This document shows positions 31,134 through 40,968 of a stretch of 64,000 nt of DNA, in pieces. Source of the DNA: Nitzschia sp. DOCU1 (lineage: Eukaryota; Bacillariophyta; Bacillariophyceae; Bacillariales; Bacillariaceae); assembly GCA_951394045.1 (NCBI GenBank), contig OX595994.1, forward strand, positions 992,001-1,056,000, read 5' to 3'. The notes under the pieces are model-generated. The model was given only the letters and a program-made list of their open reading frames with translations. It was not told where the DNA came from and did no database searches. Positions within the stretch are counted from its first letter, which is position 1. Every line of letters starts with the position of its first letter. The position numbers and the translations under genes were made by a program.

Positions 31134-33194
31134 ATGTCCTTGTGGACTAAAAAGACCGCCAGCGAAGAGAGATTTCAAGTGAGATTTCAGAGGTTGTATC
31201 ATATCAGGGATAGCACATCCTTCCTTTCTCATTCCTTCTGCTACCATCACATCGTCGACAACGCTGCCATGATGAGCACGTTGCTTCCGCAGGATGATGA
31301 CAGGCTTCAACGCCTGGCTGCGATTGCCCAGCTGGAAGAACGACATAAGATGCGCCGAAGTCATATTGAAACCGAAGGTCAAATCGACACGACATCTCCG
31401 AGGGCGGGTAAATATTTTCTGTTGCTAGTCTCTAAGGGCAGTGGTAATCTGCAGCAACGTGCTAATCAAGATCGAGCAGAGACGATGTTGAATGGTATGC
31501 CACATGAAATTTTGGATGGGTCCAATTTCGCTCTGTCCGCCAAACGAGACGAACTCTTCGGCATCTCCGATCTACGAGGAAATTACCCTCAGCTCTTCTT
31601 GGTTGACAATGGAGTGACCTCTTTTATTGGGGCTTTCGACGTCATTGAATATCATAATGATGAAGGAACGCTCAAGAAATTTTTGGAGGAGCAACCCAAG
31701 TCACCGAAGAAGAAAACCTCGATTGTGGGCGTGGTCAAAAACGTGTTAAAGGGCGGCAGCAGTAGGAAAGATGGGAAAAAAGGAAAAAAAGACTCAACGG
31801 CGCGCACTTCGAATAGGTCGATTATGACAGACGTGTCTGTGACACCTGAAACTGTTCAAGAGGAGCAAGCCCCCGATCTTGCCTCCCCGGGAAAGAAGCA
31901 ACCTAAGGATAAACGAAGCCGGAGACCGCCCATGGAACTTAATTCTAAGGCTTCGTCTGTACTAGAAGAAGAGGCAAAACCCGCCTCCACTGGCAGGCTC
32001 GTGGTGTCCAAGAGTGATGGTGACTTGCCTCTGATCGACGAAGAGGACAAGAAGGAAAAGAAATCGAAAGGGGATGGAAGGTCAAGGAGCAATAGTCGCA
32101 GCAAAGACATGAAACGAAGCAGCTCTAGAAGTAAACACCGTTCTGAGGAAGGTGAGCTTCAACTGAAGGACGAGAATGACGACGGAAGTAAGAAATCGTC
32201 CAGATCCGGTAGGTCTCGTAGCAGATCTGCCGGAAAGTACAGGGAGAAGAAAGAAAAGGAGGATAAAGAGGGCGAGGACGACGAGAAAGCAGATGGTGAA
32301 AAGAAGGAAAAGTCAAAGTCTTCGAAGCGTCCATCTCGGTCACGATCTCGAGGACGATTGCGGGAATCAACCACCGCTGACGGTGAGATTGATCTGAAAG
32401 AAACGGGTGACGAGAATACGTCTGCTAAGAGAAGGTCGTCACGCTCCAAGTCGAGGAGTAAGAGGGATTTGCGAACTACGGAGAAAAACGGTAAGGACGG
32501 GGAGCCTGCGAACGACGAAAAGGCTTCCAAACCGCGAAAGCCAAGAAGCAAGCGAGAATTGATCACCAATGATGGCGACGACGAGAATGCGGAAGGCGAC
32601 AGCCCCAGCAAGCCAAAGAGCCGAACGAAGCTGCGAGAAAAGGATGCTGAAAAGCACCCTAGACGCAGCACTTCAGTAAGGTCGGCTTCGCCGCACGGTT
32701 TGAGGGAAAAGACAAAGCGTTCTGAATCGGTCAGAAGCAGCTCTCCAGGAAATTATAGGGGTGGCATTGCGGCTAAGCGCGAAGCTATGAAAGAATTTCG
32801 TGAGAAAAAGAGCGTCAAGAATCTTGATGACGACGCCGACACTGGAACCAAGGTACTAAGAAGGCACACGAGTGTCAAACAACTTGATACTTCGGGCATC
32901 TCTTTGCTTTCCCCAAGAAAGCACACGAGTGTCAAACAACTTGATACTTCGGGCATCTCTTTGCTCTCCCCTACGAAGGCAAGGCAGCCAAAACGTCACC
33001 AGAGTCTTCATAATTTCAACAAGAAAGACAAAAACTCCGATCGAATTGATGAATCATTACATGACTTGGTAATGAGAGTAAAGGAAAAGGACAAGAAAGC
33101 AAGAGGCGTCGTCGACCACGACGACGACACATCAAATGCGGGAACGGCCGTAGTGTCCCTAGCGGGATCTGCGGTGCCGTCGGTTCAGTGGTAG
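31134..33194 (+). CDS. SH3BGR/glutaredoxin-like domain with a long basic Ser/Arg/Lys-rich tail
   Basis: The start is the ATG at 31134. A likely intron lies at 31179-31292 (114 bp, GTGAGA...CCGCAG, a multiple of three with no stop); splicing gives 648 aa and retention 686 aa. A thioredoxin-fold domain of the SH3BGR type follows (KYFLLLVSKGSGNLQQRANQ, about 95 residues, with ELFGISDLRGNYPQLFL and FIGAFDVIEY). The active-site Cys of true glutaredoxins is absent. The remaining 450 or so residues are Lys/Arg/Ser/Glu rich with many SRS and RSK repeats and look disordered. Near the end a 19-residue block with KHTSVKQLDTSGISLLSP is present twice in tandem. The tail resembles RS-type or microtubule/nucleic-acid-binding regions, but that is only composition. 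Confidence 0.72.
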   Translation: MSLWTKKTASEERFQVRFQRLYHIRDSTSFLSHSFCYHHIVDNAAMMSTLLPQDDDRLQRLAAIAQLEERHKMRRSHIETEGQIDTTSPRAGKYFLLLVSKGSGNLQQRANQDRAETMLNGMPHEILDGSNFALSAKRDELFGISDLRGNYPQLFLVDNGVTSFIGAFDVIEYHNDEGTLKKFLEEQPKSPKKKTSIVGVVKNVLKGGSSRKDGKKGKKDSTARTSNRSIMTDVSVTPETVQEEQAPDLASPGKKQPKDKRSRRPPMELNSKASSVLEEEAKPASTGRLVVSKSDGDLPLIDEEDKKEKKSKGDGRSRSNSRSKDMKRSSSRSKHRSEEGELQLKDENDDGSKKSSRSGRSRSRSAGKYREKKEKEDKEGEDDEKADGEKKEKSKSSKRPSRSRSRGRLRESTTADGEIDLKETGDENTSAKRRSSRSKSRSKRDLRTTEKNGKDGEPANDEKASKPRKPRSKRELITNDGDDENAEGDSPSKPKSRTKLREKDAEKHPRRSTSVRSASPHGLREKTKRSESVRSSSPGNYRGGIAAKREAMKEFREKKSVKNLDDDADTGTKVLRRHTSVKQLDTSGISLLSPRKHTSVKQLDTSGISLLSPTKARQPKRHQSLHNFNKKDKNSDRIDESLHDLVMRVKEKDKKARGVVDHDDDTSNAGTAVVSLAGSAVPSVQW
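32858..32971 (+). repeat. 57-bp coding tandem duplication
   Basis: Two adjacent 57-bp units (32858-32914 and 32915-32971) differ at only two positions by eye. They encode two 19-residue copies containing HTSVKQLDTSGISLLSP. The frame is kept and one difference is synonymous, so this looks like a recent in-frame duplication. Confidence 0.9.
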
Positions 33195-34872
33195 ACGACG
33201 GGGTGGTATTATAGAGAAAGGAAACGCCGTTAGTCGCTCGACAGGGCACAGAGCGTGTGACTATAATATTTCTGCCGTATCCATATTTTGTATTCTATAG
33301 TTTCCGGTTCGATGTTCTTCGATGCCAATAGCAACTATCGCGTGGTACCACAACTGGCTCCAGTAACCAGCTACATGTTGTAGCGAAACACCGCCGTACC
33401 AAATTCGGGGACACCCATCTACCGGTACTACCACTATTGTGGCGATCCATGAGAAGGGGCTTTCAACATCTTGAGACCAAGTCAGTCGAGAGCCGGGCAA
33501 TTGTACTACATACTGACTCTTGATAGCAATTGACGACCCGCGTGCTCTACTAGAGAGGAATGGCCAAACGCGCCTACCTGGTACGGTTGGATGGGTCCCG
33601 CGACTATCCGAAATCTTTGACAAAAGGGAGTTCGGACGACCTGCAAACGCATTGCAGTGTCCTCTTAGTCAGTCACTGATTGAGTCACGTCATCATTCGA
33701 CCTACCGGTGGTACCTGGTACAGCCAATAGGGGGAGGGGACTATTGGTCCCCCAACCCAAATTGATCGGCGGAAGGTGTCGATCCGATGGGACCCCTTCA
33801 AGGATTTCCACTTGGCCTGCCCCTCAAGTGGAAGCTGCCGCCTTGAAAATTTGAGGATTATGTATGTATCTCCCGGACAGCAGCAATCATAGGCAAATTG
33901 AAATCCATTAATCCATTCAAGCAACGCAAGAGCGAATCAACTCATCCAGGTGAATAAGTCAACAATTTTGAAACAATTCTTGTGCAGCAAACGCTTCATC
34001 ACACTTTGCTCCTCGTTTCATCTGCTTGCACACCATCCCGGGGCACATCCTCACGTCAGCTCGTAGTTACTAGCCCACTATCATGGAGCATACGCCTAAA
34101 TTGGCTCATTTTGACTGCGCCAGTTGTCAAGACTGTTGTGTTTGTTGCGTATATGGGCAATAATGAATTCAAATTCGAAATCCTCGCTATTTCCTTACAA
34201 TAGCACCATCCGGGGAGAAACTGGAGCGATTGTTGTCTGCATCAGGGTGTTGTACTGCTGACAATACCACGACTTCTGCCAAGGCACAAGCTGGTCATGG
34301 TCCACATGATGGTAATCAAACACGCTAGTAGCCGTTGCCCCATTGAAACCAGTCCACTTTGGAAATTTATAATCACAGCACGGCTGCTTAAATCCAATAA
34401 ACATAGTGTCCAATCAAGTCCGCCAGATCTTGGTACCCAAAGCAGCCAGCGGCAGAGAACAACCCCAGGCGCTGCTCCGGGAGGCGGCGCTGTTCAAGAC
34501 GGTTTATCGCAGTCGACGTTTCCGTCTACGTCCCAGTAAGGCGCGAAATTGGATATGCGTTAACACGAACCGTTTTGATAAAAGTGACTGAAAAACTAGT
34601 CAAAAACGATTCAAATGAATTGGGCCTACCGAAAACCATGTCGTAAAAATAGATTATTTGATATGCCGTGTTAATTTGCGCGATAGCCAAGGCCCGCCAA
34701 TTCCAAACCTTGAAGGGGTCCCATGAGAGATCCATCAAAAGATCTCGCGGACACCACAACCGATACAAAATGACCCCCCTCGCTTTTGATGTTTGCTTGA
34801 CACCCACACCTTGCTCGGGTCGGAGTGCACTTCCCGGAATCGAACAATTCACCTAGCTTGTTACCCGCACTG
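33195..34872. other. 1.7-kb spacer with an inverted 17-mer
   Basis: No gene is supported. A TACCGGTA palindrome lies at 33420-33427. The string ATGGGACCCCTTCAAGG near 33788-33804 recurs as its reverse complement near 34709-34725, with weaker flanking similarity, which hints at two oppositely oriented fragments of one repeat. The right end is the promoter of the interrupted membrane-protein gene. Confidence 0.5.
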
Positions 34873-34978
34873 ATGAGCTTCTATAAGGTCCTTTTCATAC
34901 TTTGGCTCCTCCAGCCGGGCTTTTCCTTCCCTTCAAATCGATGCTACGCCACGAGCAAGAAGAATCCACGTTTCACGC

Positions 34979-34983
34979 CAGCC
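34979..34983. repeat. target-site duplication, left copy
   Basis: CAGCC directly before the left LTR; the same five bases follow the right LTR at 41319-41323. A 5-bp duplication is normal for Ty1/copia integrases. Confidence 0.9.
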
Positions 34984-35333
34984 TGCGAGAAATAACTTCT
35001 TTAAAGGAAAGATTGTGAGCTATTTTATTGAGGAGCTATTCGTCTCCGACTCGGGAGATTTCGTCAACAAACTCCGAAATTTCTGTAACACATAAAAGTA
35101 GACTACTACCGACTTGCGTAGAATGTGAACGCGTCGGGTCGTATCTTAAGTTGGAAACACATGAACCGAAATATCTGCAACCGTCAACAATATCGACCAT
35201 ATAGGCGATATCGGTAGCAGCGTCATCGTCCAAACTTGTGACACTCATATTGTGTAGGCGGTGCGTCAACAATGACGCCGCCCGGCGACACATCTCGCCC
35301 GGCGCGCGTTACAAGCGTCAGCATTTTCTCACA
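34984..35333 (-). repeat. 3' LTR of the copia element
   Basis: A 350-bp terminal repeat, TG...CA, matching 40969-41318 throughout by eye. It should hold the polyadenylation signals for the element transcript. Confidence 0.93.
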
Positions 35334-35342
35334 CTCCCTCTC
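35334..35342 (-). other. polypurine tract
   Basis: On the element strand the run GAGAGGGAG directly precedes the 3' LTR, where plus-strand DNA synthesis is primed. Confidence 0.7.
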
Positions 35343-35372
35343 ACATGGCACGCAAGGTCGGGATTCAAATTT

Positions 35373-38300
35373 TTACCACCCACACAAGCGTAATCGCAAA
35401 CTTTCGAATAACACACGAGGCAACGGCTTCGTCATAATATCCGCCTCTTGTTCTTTCGTCGCAATGTACTCCACTTTAATTCGTGGTTCTTCATTGTTCA
35501 TACCACGCACTGTCCAAGAGCGAAAGTGGTGGTACTGAATCGCCAGGTGCTTCGTTCTTGGTCGAAGTTTCGGGAGTTTTGCCAACTCGATCGCGCCAGA
35601 GTTGTCTTCGAAGACTCGGCATTGGATCTTTGGTTGATCGGCGATGAGCTTAACGCCTTGGGCTCGCAATTCGTCGGTCAAATTCATCAAGTAAATGACT
35701 TCACGAGCGGCAGTGCTGAGCGCAATATACTCAGCCTCAGTTGTCGAAAGAGCGATGGTGCTTTGAAGTTTGGAGCTCCACACAATGGGGCATCCAGCAA
35801 ACTTGACAATCATCCCAGTGCGAGAGAGGCAATCGCGAGGATTCATCGGGTTTTCTTTTTGGTATCCGCCAGCAAAGTCGGCGTCGACGTAACATTCGAT
35901 TCCTTTGGTCTTGTCGACCGTCATGATAAGTCCCTTGTCTTTTGTCTTCTTCAAATATCTGACAATTCGCTTGACAGCCTTTTCGTGGGACATCTTGGGA
36001 TTTTCGCTGAATCGAGCACATTGGTGGACAGCGAACTGGATTTCCGGTCGAGTGGTGCCAGCCAAGTAATTCAATTGGCCAATAATTGAGCGGTAGTGGA
36101 AGTCAGTCTTCCGTGGCGGGCCATTTTCATCGCGATGCAGGATCACGTCAGCCGGTGTGTCATGCATTCGCTGGTCCTTCAGATTTACTTGCGCAATAAT
36201 GCGTTCAATCAACGCCGGCTGAGTCATTGAGATTCTGTTGCCTTTGAGGCGCTCGACTTGGATCCCCAAATAGGCAGACAACGAGCCTTCGTCCGTCAGG
36301 ATATACCCTCTTTGTTTCAAATCAGCAATCAACCTATCGGCGTCTTCTTTCTTCGGTGTCAGGCAAATCGCGTCGTCAACGTACAGGCAGAACAACATGT
36401 CGCCTTTGACAAATAAGCAAGGGTCGACTTCGCTCTGTTTGAACCCATAATCCAACAATCCACGAGTAATGTGGTCTACCCATGTTTTGGATGCATCTTT
36501 GAGGCCATAAACGTTCTTGATCAGCTTGACGATTGCGTCTTGCTTAGAAGGATGCGGGGCATCAATGTCAAGTTCAAGCTTTCCGTTTTTGACCCGAAAC
36601 TTTTCGGGGATGTGCATATAGACATCGGTCTTGACATCAGCTTGCGGAAACGCTAGCACAAAGTCGATTTGTCTCGCGTGCCACCCGTAGATTTCAGAGA
36701 GCGTCAAAAGCAGGCGCACCGTCGACCAAGCGACGACGGGAGAGAAAGTCTCATGGTAGTGCACGCCTTGAACAGTTTGGCCACCATGGCAACACAAACG
36801 GGCCTTGTACTTGGTGATTTGTCCCATTGGATTTCGCTTGCGCTTGAACGACCAGATAGCGGCGATCGGTTTAAAGTTGTAGCCGCGTTGTCGCATTTCG
36901 GCTCTTGTAGTTACTCGCCAATGACCGCGAACGGTGTGGTCTTCGATCTCTTTGACCATGGCCTTGAGGAATTCGTCACGATCGTCTTGTTTCATTGCCT
37001 CGTTTAGATACATAGTATCAGGATCGGCGAGACTTGCTGGAAACGCCACTAACTCCTTAGTTAGGGCTGTTAGAGAGTCTTCATCGAGTCGAGTTAACAC
37101 ATCGGAAGCATGCTTTGCAATAGAGACGAATGATTGTAGTTGCTGTAGCAGGGGCGACTCTTGTAATCGCTGACTTCGTTGAATACGTCGACCGCTGCGC
37201 GTCGTTCGTTCTGGTCTTTGTGATGCTTCGACAGCAACTTGTTCCAATTCACGATCATCCTCGTTCTGCTCAGTAACATTGCCCTGAATATCGCCGTCAT
37301 CGGCTCCCTCATTTTCTTGCATTGGAGGTTCTTCATTCGGCTCGTCGCGCCCATTGTCCTGAACAAAAGGCACTTGTAGTCCCTGCGGAATCACAATTTT
37401 TGAATAATCGTCACGCGCTTCGTTGTTGGCTCGTTGTTCGGCAAATCCCGCCTTTTCAGCCCATACAGTGCCGAAACTTTTATCAGTTTTAGCACTGTCA
37501 AATGCGTCGTCAAACACACAATGAAACTGAGGCGATATATGCCCAGTCTGCGGATTCATGATTAACGACACACTTGATGCGTGCTGTCGAGAATGCCCGA
37601 GGTACACGCCAACTCGAGATCGATCGTCCCATTTCGGATGGGGCGTCCCACTTTGTAGGGCAGCTTTAAGTACATAAACTGGGCATCCGAATGCATGGAG
37701 AAAGCGCGTAGTGGGTCGAATTCTTGATCCAGAGAATAGTTCCTCGGGGGACATTGAATGTCCTTGTCGGGGCAAAATGCGCCGCACATACGATGCATGT
37801 CGTAGTGCATAGGGCCACAACTCGGCTGTTACTGCAGGGTTTCGGTGTGCTGCGTATGCCAACTCGGCACGTGCAGAGTCGCACAAATCTTGAATACGCC
37901 GCTCACACACACCATTTTGGTGATGAGCGCCGACTCCACAGAAACTTAACGTTTGACCGCAGGCTGCGACTTCTTCGCGAAATCCCTTTGAAGCAAATAT
38001 TCCATTGTCAGCATGATAGTGTTTGATAGTAACACCGTGTTCAGCCGCAAAACTTTCAAAAGCTCGTTTCGCTTCGATCGTGTCGGCCGCAGACGTCGAT
38101 TCTTGCACATGCACGTAGTCCAAATCAGAGTAGTGGTCGACGAACACTGTTGCGACCTTGTATCGACTCGTAGTGAGTTTTCCCGTGCTTTGTGCAACCA
38201 GTCCAGGTGTGCTTGATATTAGCTGATCCACAGATACGCATTCGCCGGGCTTTGTAGCCTTCTTCAGTGCGCCTTGTTTGTTCTGGCCCTTGGTTCTCCA

Positions 38301-39104
38301 AGGCCGTCGTTTTTGCTTGCCATAGAGGCATGCGGGGCACACAATATTACGGCATTTCGCAAGCTTTTGGGGCAATATTCCGAGTTCTGCCGCCCAACGA
38401 ATATTCTTGAAGGGCGCATGTCCCAATTTCACGTGCCAACCCATAAACAAGGCTTCATCTCGAGGAGTCAGGGGTTCATCGATGTTCTCAGCACGTTCAT
38501 TGGTGTTGGGTTCTGTGGAGAACGTTACTTTCTTAACGATCCTCTGTAGGCGCGCAAGTTGCTCATCAGAGGAACTCGCATCATCAGTTTCATCATTGTC
38601 GTCAGCATCACTCAAAGAGGCTTCATCATCCGACACCACATTGGCATCAGGTGGCACAGGAAGCAACATCGTCTCCGGAGAATCCTCTTCATCGTCGGGC
38701 ACAATGTCAGGCGTCTGAGGAAAGCCGCCAACAAAAGAACAGTACCCATGATACGTCGCATGAGCTTGAACCATCGGAAGGTTGACTGAAGAATCAAGGG
38801 GTGCCTCGACGACCGTCCTCCCTCGATTCCAGGAGAGGATGTAACCTGCATCATCGTCGGGATGAAGGCAAAATGTGGCGCCGTCTCCCTCAGTTTCTCC
38901 AGCAGCGTAACGCTTTTGGTTCATGTGCTTGCGCCAACTGTGAGGGCATAATAAACGGTAAGGTACATTGGGACTGTAGTATGCGTCGTTGTCCTCAAGA
39001 ACCACTGCGTTGCCTTGAATGTCGAGAGTGTGCCATCTGACTTTACCGACATGGGTCGGGAGGCTTGCGGAACAAGAGAAAGCAAAGCACAGATATATGC
39101 GCAA
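35373..39104 (-). CDS. pol of the copia element: integrase, reverse transcriptase, RNase H
   Basis: The frame (up to 1243 aa, open from about 39116 with no ATG near its start) is presumably made as part of a Gag-Pol product. From its left end, YRLLCPHSWRKH near residue 50 resembles the end of the protease region. A GAG-pre-integrase His-Cys knuckle is at about 221-265 (HVKLGH...CPACLYGK). The integrase core has VDQL at about 288, HADNG at about 363 and CERRIQDL. RT has the catalytic YVDD at about 908. RNase H has DADFAGG at about 1073, STTEAEYIAL and DNSGAIELA. The end ADIMTKPLPRVLFESLR is typical of copia. No frameshift or stop is seen in the frame. Confidence 0.93.
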   Translation of the reverse strand: MRIYLCFAFSCSASLPTHVGKVRWHTLDIQGNAVVLEDNDAYYSPNVPYRLLCPHSWRKHMNQKRYAAGETEGDGATFCLHPDDDAGYILSWNRGRTVVEAPLDSSVNLPMVQAHATYHGYCSFVGGFPQTPDIVPDDEEDSPETMLLPVPPDANVVSDDEASLSDADDNDETDDASSSDEQLARLQRIVKKVTFSTEPNTNERAENIDEPLTPRDEALFMGWHVKLGHAPFKNIRWAAELGILPQKLAKCRNIVCPACLYGKQKRRPWRTKGQNKQGALKKATKPGECVSVDQLISSTPGLVAQSTGKLTTSRYKVATVFVDHYSDLDYVHVQESTSAADTIEAKRAFESFAAEHGVTIKHYHADNGIFASKGFREEVAACGQTLSFCGVGAHHQNGVCERRIQDLCDSARAELAYAAHRNPAVTAELWPYALRHASYVRRILPRQGHSMSPEELFSGSRIRPTTRFLHAFGCPVYVLKAALQSGTPHPKWDDRSRVGVYLGHSRQHASSVSLIMNPQTGHISPQFHCVFDDAFDSAKTDKSFGTVWAEKAGFAEQRANNEARDDYSKIVIPQGLQVPFVQDNGRDEPNEEPPMQENEGADDGDIQGNVTEQNEDDRELEQVAVEASQRPERTTRSGRRIQRSQRLQESPLLQQLQSFVSIAKHASDVLTRLDEDSLTALTKELVAFPASLADPDTMYLNEAMKQDDRDEFLKAMVKEIEDHTVRGHWRVTTRAEMRQRGYNFKPIAAIWSFKRKRNPMGQITKYKARLCCHGGQTVQGVHYHETFSPVVAWSTVRLLLTLSEIYGWHARQIDFVLAFPQADVKTDVYMHIPEKFRVKNGKLELDIDAPHPSKQDAIVKLIKNVYGLKDASKTWVDHITRGLLDYGFKQSEVDPCLFVKGDMLFCLYVDDAICLTPKKEDADRLIADLKQRGYILTDEGSLSAYLGIQVERLKGNRISMTQPALIERIIAQVNLKDQRMHDTPADVILHRDENGPPRKTDFHYRSIIGQLNYLAGTTRPEIQFAVHQCARFSENPKMSHEKAVKRIVRYLKKTKDKGLIMTVDKTKGIECYVDADFAGGYQKENPMNPRDCLSRTGMIVKFAGCPIVWSSKLQSTIALSTTEAEYIALSTAAREVIYLMNLTDELRAQGVKLIADQPKIQCRVFEDNSGAIELAKLPKLRPRTKHLAIQYHHFRSWTVRGMNNEEPRIKVEYIATKEQEADIMTKPLPRVLFESLRLRLCGW

Positions 39105-39507
39105 TTGCTCGTTCCATCAAAACCAAAAGTGAGAAATCTCGATAGGCCAACTTGGCTCTGCAGTACCAAAGCAAATGGTACATGCGAGCAAAGGATTCCT
39201 TCAATTGAATATGCGATAGCGCCATATAGAACTCCGGTAGTACGCAAATACCAATCGGAGGGCGTCTCTGTGTGCGCCGTCGAATCGGCCGCTTGTCTCG
39301 AGGTAACGCTTTTAATATCGGGGGCATATCGAAGATGCCGACCGCATACACGAAAGCAATCTTCAGCATGGGTATACCCAGTGCCGGATTAAAGAACAAA
39401 GTCAACAACCAATCTGGAAATAGCGGTTGATACCCGAAACAGGCAACCCAAGCGAGGTGCCAAATAAGCCTGCAGAAGCACATTATGTGCGACCACAGGC
39501 ATCCCCT
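39105..39507 (-). other. gag-pol junction without one continuous frame
   Basis: About 400 bp separate the gag stop (TGA at 39510-39508) from the open part of pol. Each of the three forward frames is open for part of the distance; the pol frame has a stop at 39119-39117. I could not find a clear Asp-Ser/Thr-Gly protease motif in one frame with pol. This may be a decayed protease region or a place where recoding or splicing is needed. Confidence 0.55.
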
Positions 39508-40884
39508 TCAGGAGTCCATGACAGCCACGATCGCTTCGATCTTGCTATCAACTTCATCTTGGGAGAGACCCTTCTGCTTGAGCATTGAGGTCAGAGCCGC
39601 CTTGTTAAGTCCAGTCTGGCTCTCAGAGGAAGTGCTGCCACCGGATTTGTTACTTTTTGCAGCAACATTGGCATGCTGAACAACACATTTGCCAGGGGAG
39701 TGGCGAACCCACATCCCGACACCGTTGTGACCAGGACCGGTACACCATTGGTATTCCTTGCCATCGTGGGTGTATTTATTGGTGGTAGAAAGACTTTTGT
39801 CCTTCTTCCATTCGGGAGTAGCATTACCTTTCTTACCCCGCTTGGCGCGCTTCTTATCGTTTGGCTTACCGCCACCTTGTTTAGTTAAAGCCTCAATCTT
39901 CGACGTGAGCGCAACGATTTGCTCATCTTTCGCAGAGCGCTTGCTCCACGAGCCAAGATCGCGAAGTTCAGAATATTTCTTGTCGGCACGGTCCATCAAT
40001 TGCTCAGCAGTAGTGATAGTGGACGAATTCCATTCGTTCTTCCAGAAATTGACGGAAGCGAGGAATTCTTCATTCGTAGCCGTTTTATAAGCACGGAAAA
40101 GCGCAATGAGAGTCTCAGTCTCGTCTGATGCGTGGCCAGCTGCAATCAAGTCGACGAGCTTCTCTCGCACATCCTGATTTAGCAACTGGACGTTCCACTT
40201 GTATTTCTTCAAGTGCAACTCGAAGAACTTCTCCTTAATTGCAAAGGTAGAAGTGTGCGTCGCGGCGAAAGTTCCACTTAGGACATAATACAATAGTAGA
40301 GGTCCGTCTTCTCCAAGAGAGGCGCGCTTGGGGGCCAACTTCTTTTGTGGCGCCGCGCCAAGGCTGTTCCACACGTAGTGGTACATCATCTTAGTATGAA
40401 TCTTCTCTTGTGCGCCGGCTACCGTCACAGGTGCAGCCGCCGCAGCACGAGCATCCTTCGCTGCGATTGCGTCCGACTCCTTGATTTCTCCATAGTGAGT
40501 CGGGATGTATTTATTGTTCACCATCAAAAGTGCTGCCCACTTGCGGCACATGTCGGCTTGATTACCGAAACTGGCCAAAAACTGAGGCAAATCTTTGACA
40601 TCGCCCGAGAACTTAGTCTCACAGGGCTCAATTCCACGATTCCACAAAGAAGTCCCGACCTTTGTACCAAGATCGATGTCACCATCCCAAGGGGACATTA
40701 GAATCGGTCCAGCCGCCACTTGAGGCGGTTGTTGTTGTTGTTGTTGCGCTGCATTTTGGGCAGCTTGTTGTGCTGCGATCGCGGCTTGTTGCGCCTGAGC
40801 GAGCTGCTGTCCCTGCTGCTGCATCAACTGTTGCATCGCGGCCACCTGGGCCTGAAGAGCGGCTACAGCGTCTGCATCCGCCAT
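39508..40884 (-). CDS. gag of the copia element
   Basis: The 458-aa capsid/nucleocapsid protein starts at an ATG 68 bp inside the 5' LTR's inner edge region. Residues 8-55 are Gln/Ala rich (coiled-coil-like, from a CTG/TTG-type repeat). The middle is helical and typical of UBN2/Gag. A modified knuckle WCTGPGHNGVGMWVRH...GKC lies at about 380-400, a form seen in CoDi Gag proteins. A basic stretch (KRAKRGKKGN) precedes it. The frame is intact. Confidence 0.88.
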   Translation of the reverse strand: MADADAVAALQAQVAAMQQLMQQQGQQLAQAQQAAIAAQQAAQNAAQQQQQQPPQVAAGPILMSPWDGDIDLGTKVGTSLWNRGIEPCETKFSGDVKDLPQFLASFGNQADMCRKWAALLMVNNKYIPTHYGEIKESDAIAAKDARAAAAAPVTVAGAQEKIHTKMMYHYVWNSLGAAPQKKLAPKRASLGEDGPLLLYYVLSGTFAATHTSTFAIKEKFFELHLKKYKWNVQLLNQDVREKLVDLIAAGHASDETETLIALFRAYKTATNEEFLASVNFWKNEWNSSTITTAEQLMDRADKKYSELRDLGSWSKRSAKDEQIVALTSKIEALTKQGGGKPNDKKRAKRGKKGNATPEWKKDKSLSTTNKYTHDGKEYQWCTGPGHNGVGMWVRHSPGKCVVQHANVAAKSNKSGGSTSSESQTGLNKAALTSMLKQKGLSQDEVDSKIEAIVAVMDS

Positions 40885-40951
40885 GGTTGGATTCGTATCT
40901 CGTCCCGAACGTAAGTTGACAATCTTGTTGTATCGCTTCCGTACGCAAAGT

Positions 40952-40968
40952 ACGTTGGGCTCATAACC
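40952..40968 (-). other. primer-binding site, half-tRNA type
   Basis: Immediately after the 5' LTR the element strand reads GGTTATGAGCCCAACGT. Its complement contains GGGCUCAUAACC, the anticodon stem-loop of a methionine initiator tRNA. Drosophila copia is known to prime from a fragment of initiator tRNA cut in the anticodon loop; the same mode is inferred here. Confidence 0.75.

Noticed and set aside
35036..35293. 85-codon frame repeated at 41021-41278
   Set aside because: Both copies lie inside the LTRs; the identity simply reflects LTR identity.
39043..39483. 146-codon frame in the gag-pol junction as an extra element gene (env-like)
   Set aside because: The hydrophobic stretches are short and irregular and the frame overlaps the place where protease should be; no signal peptide or envelope features.
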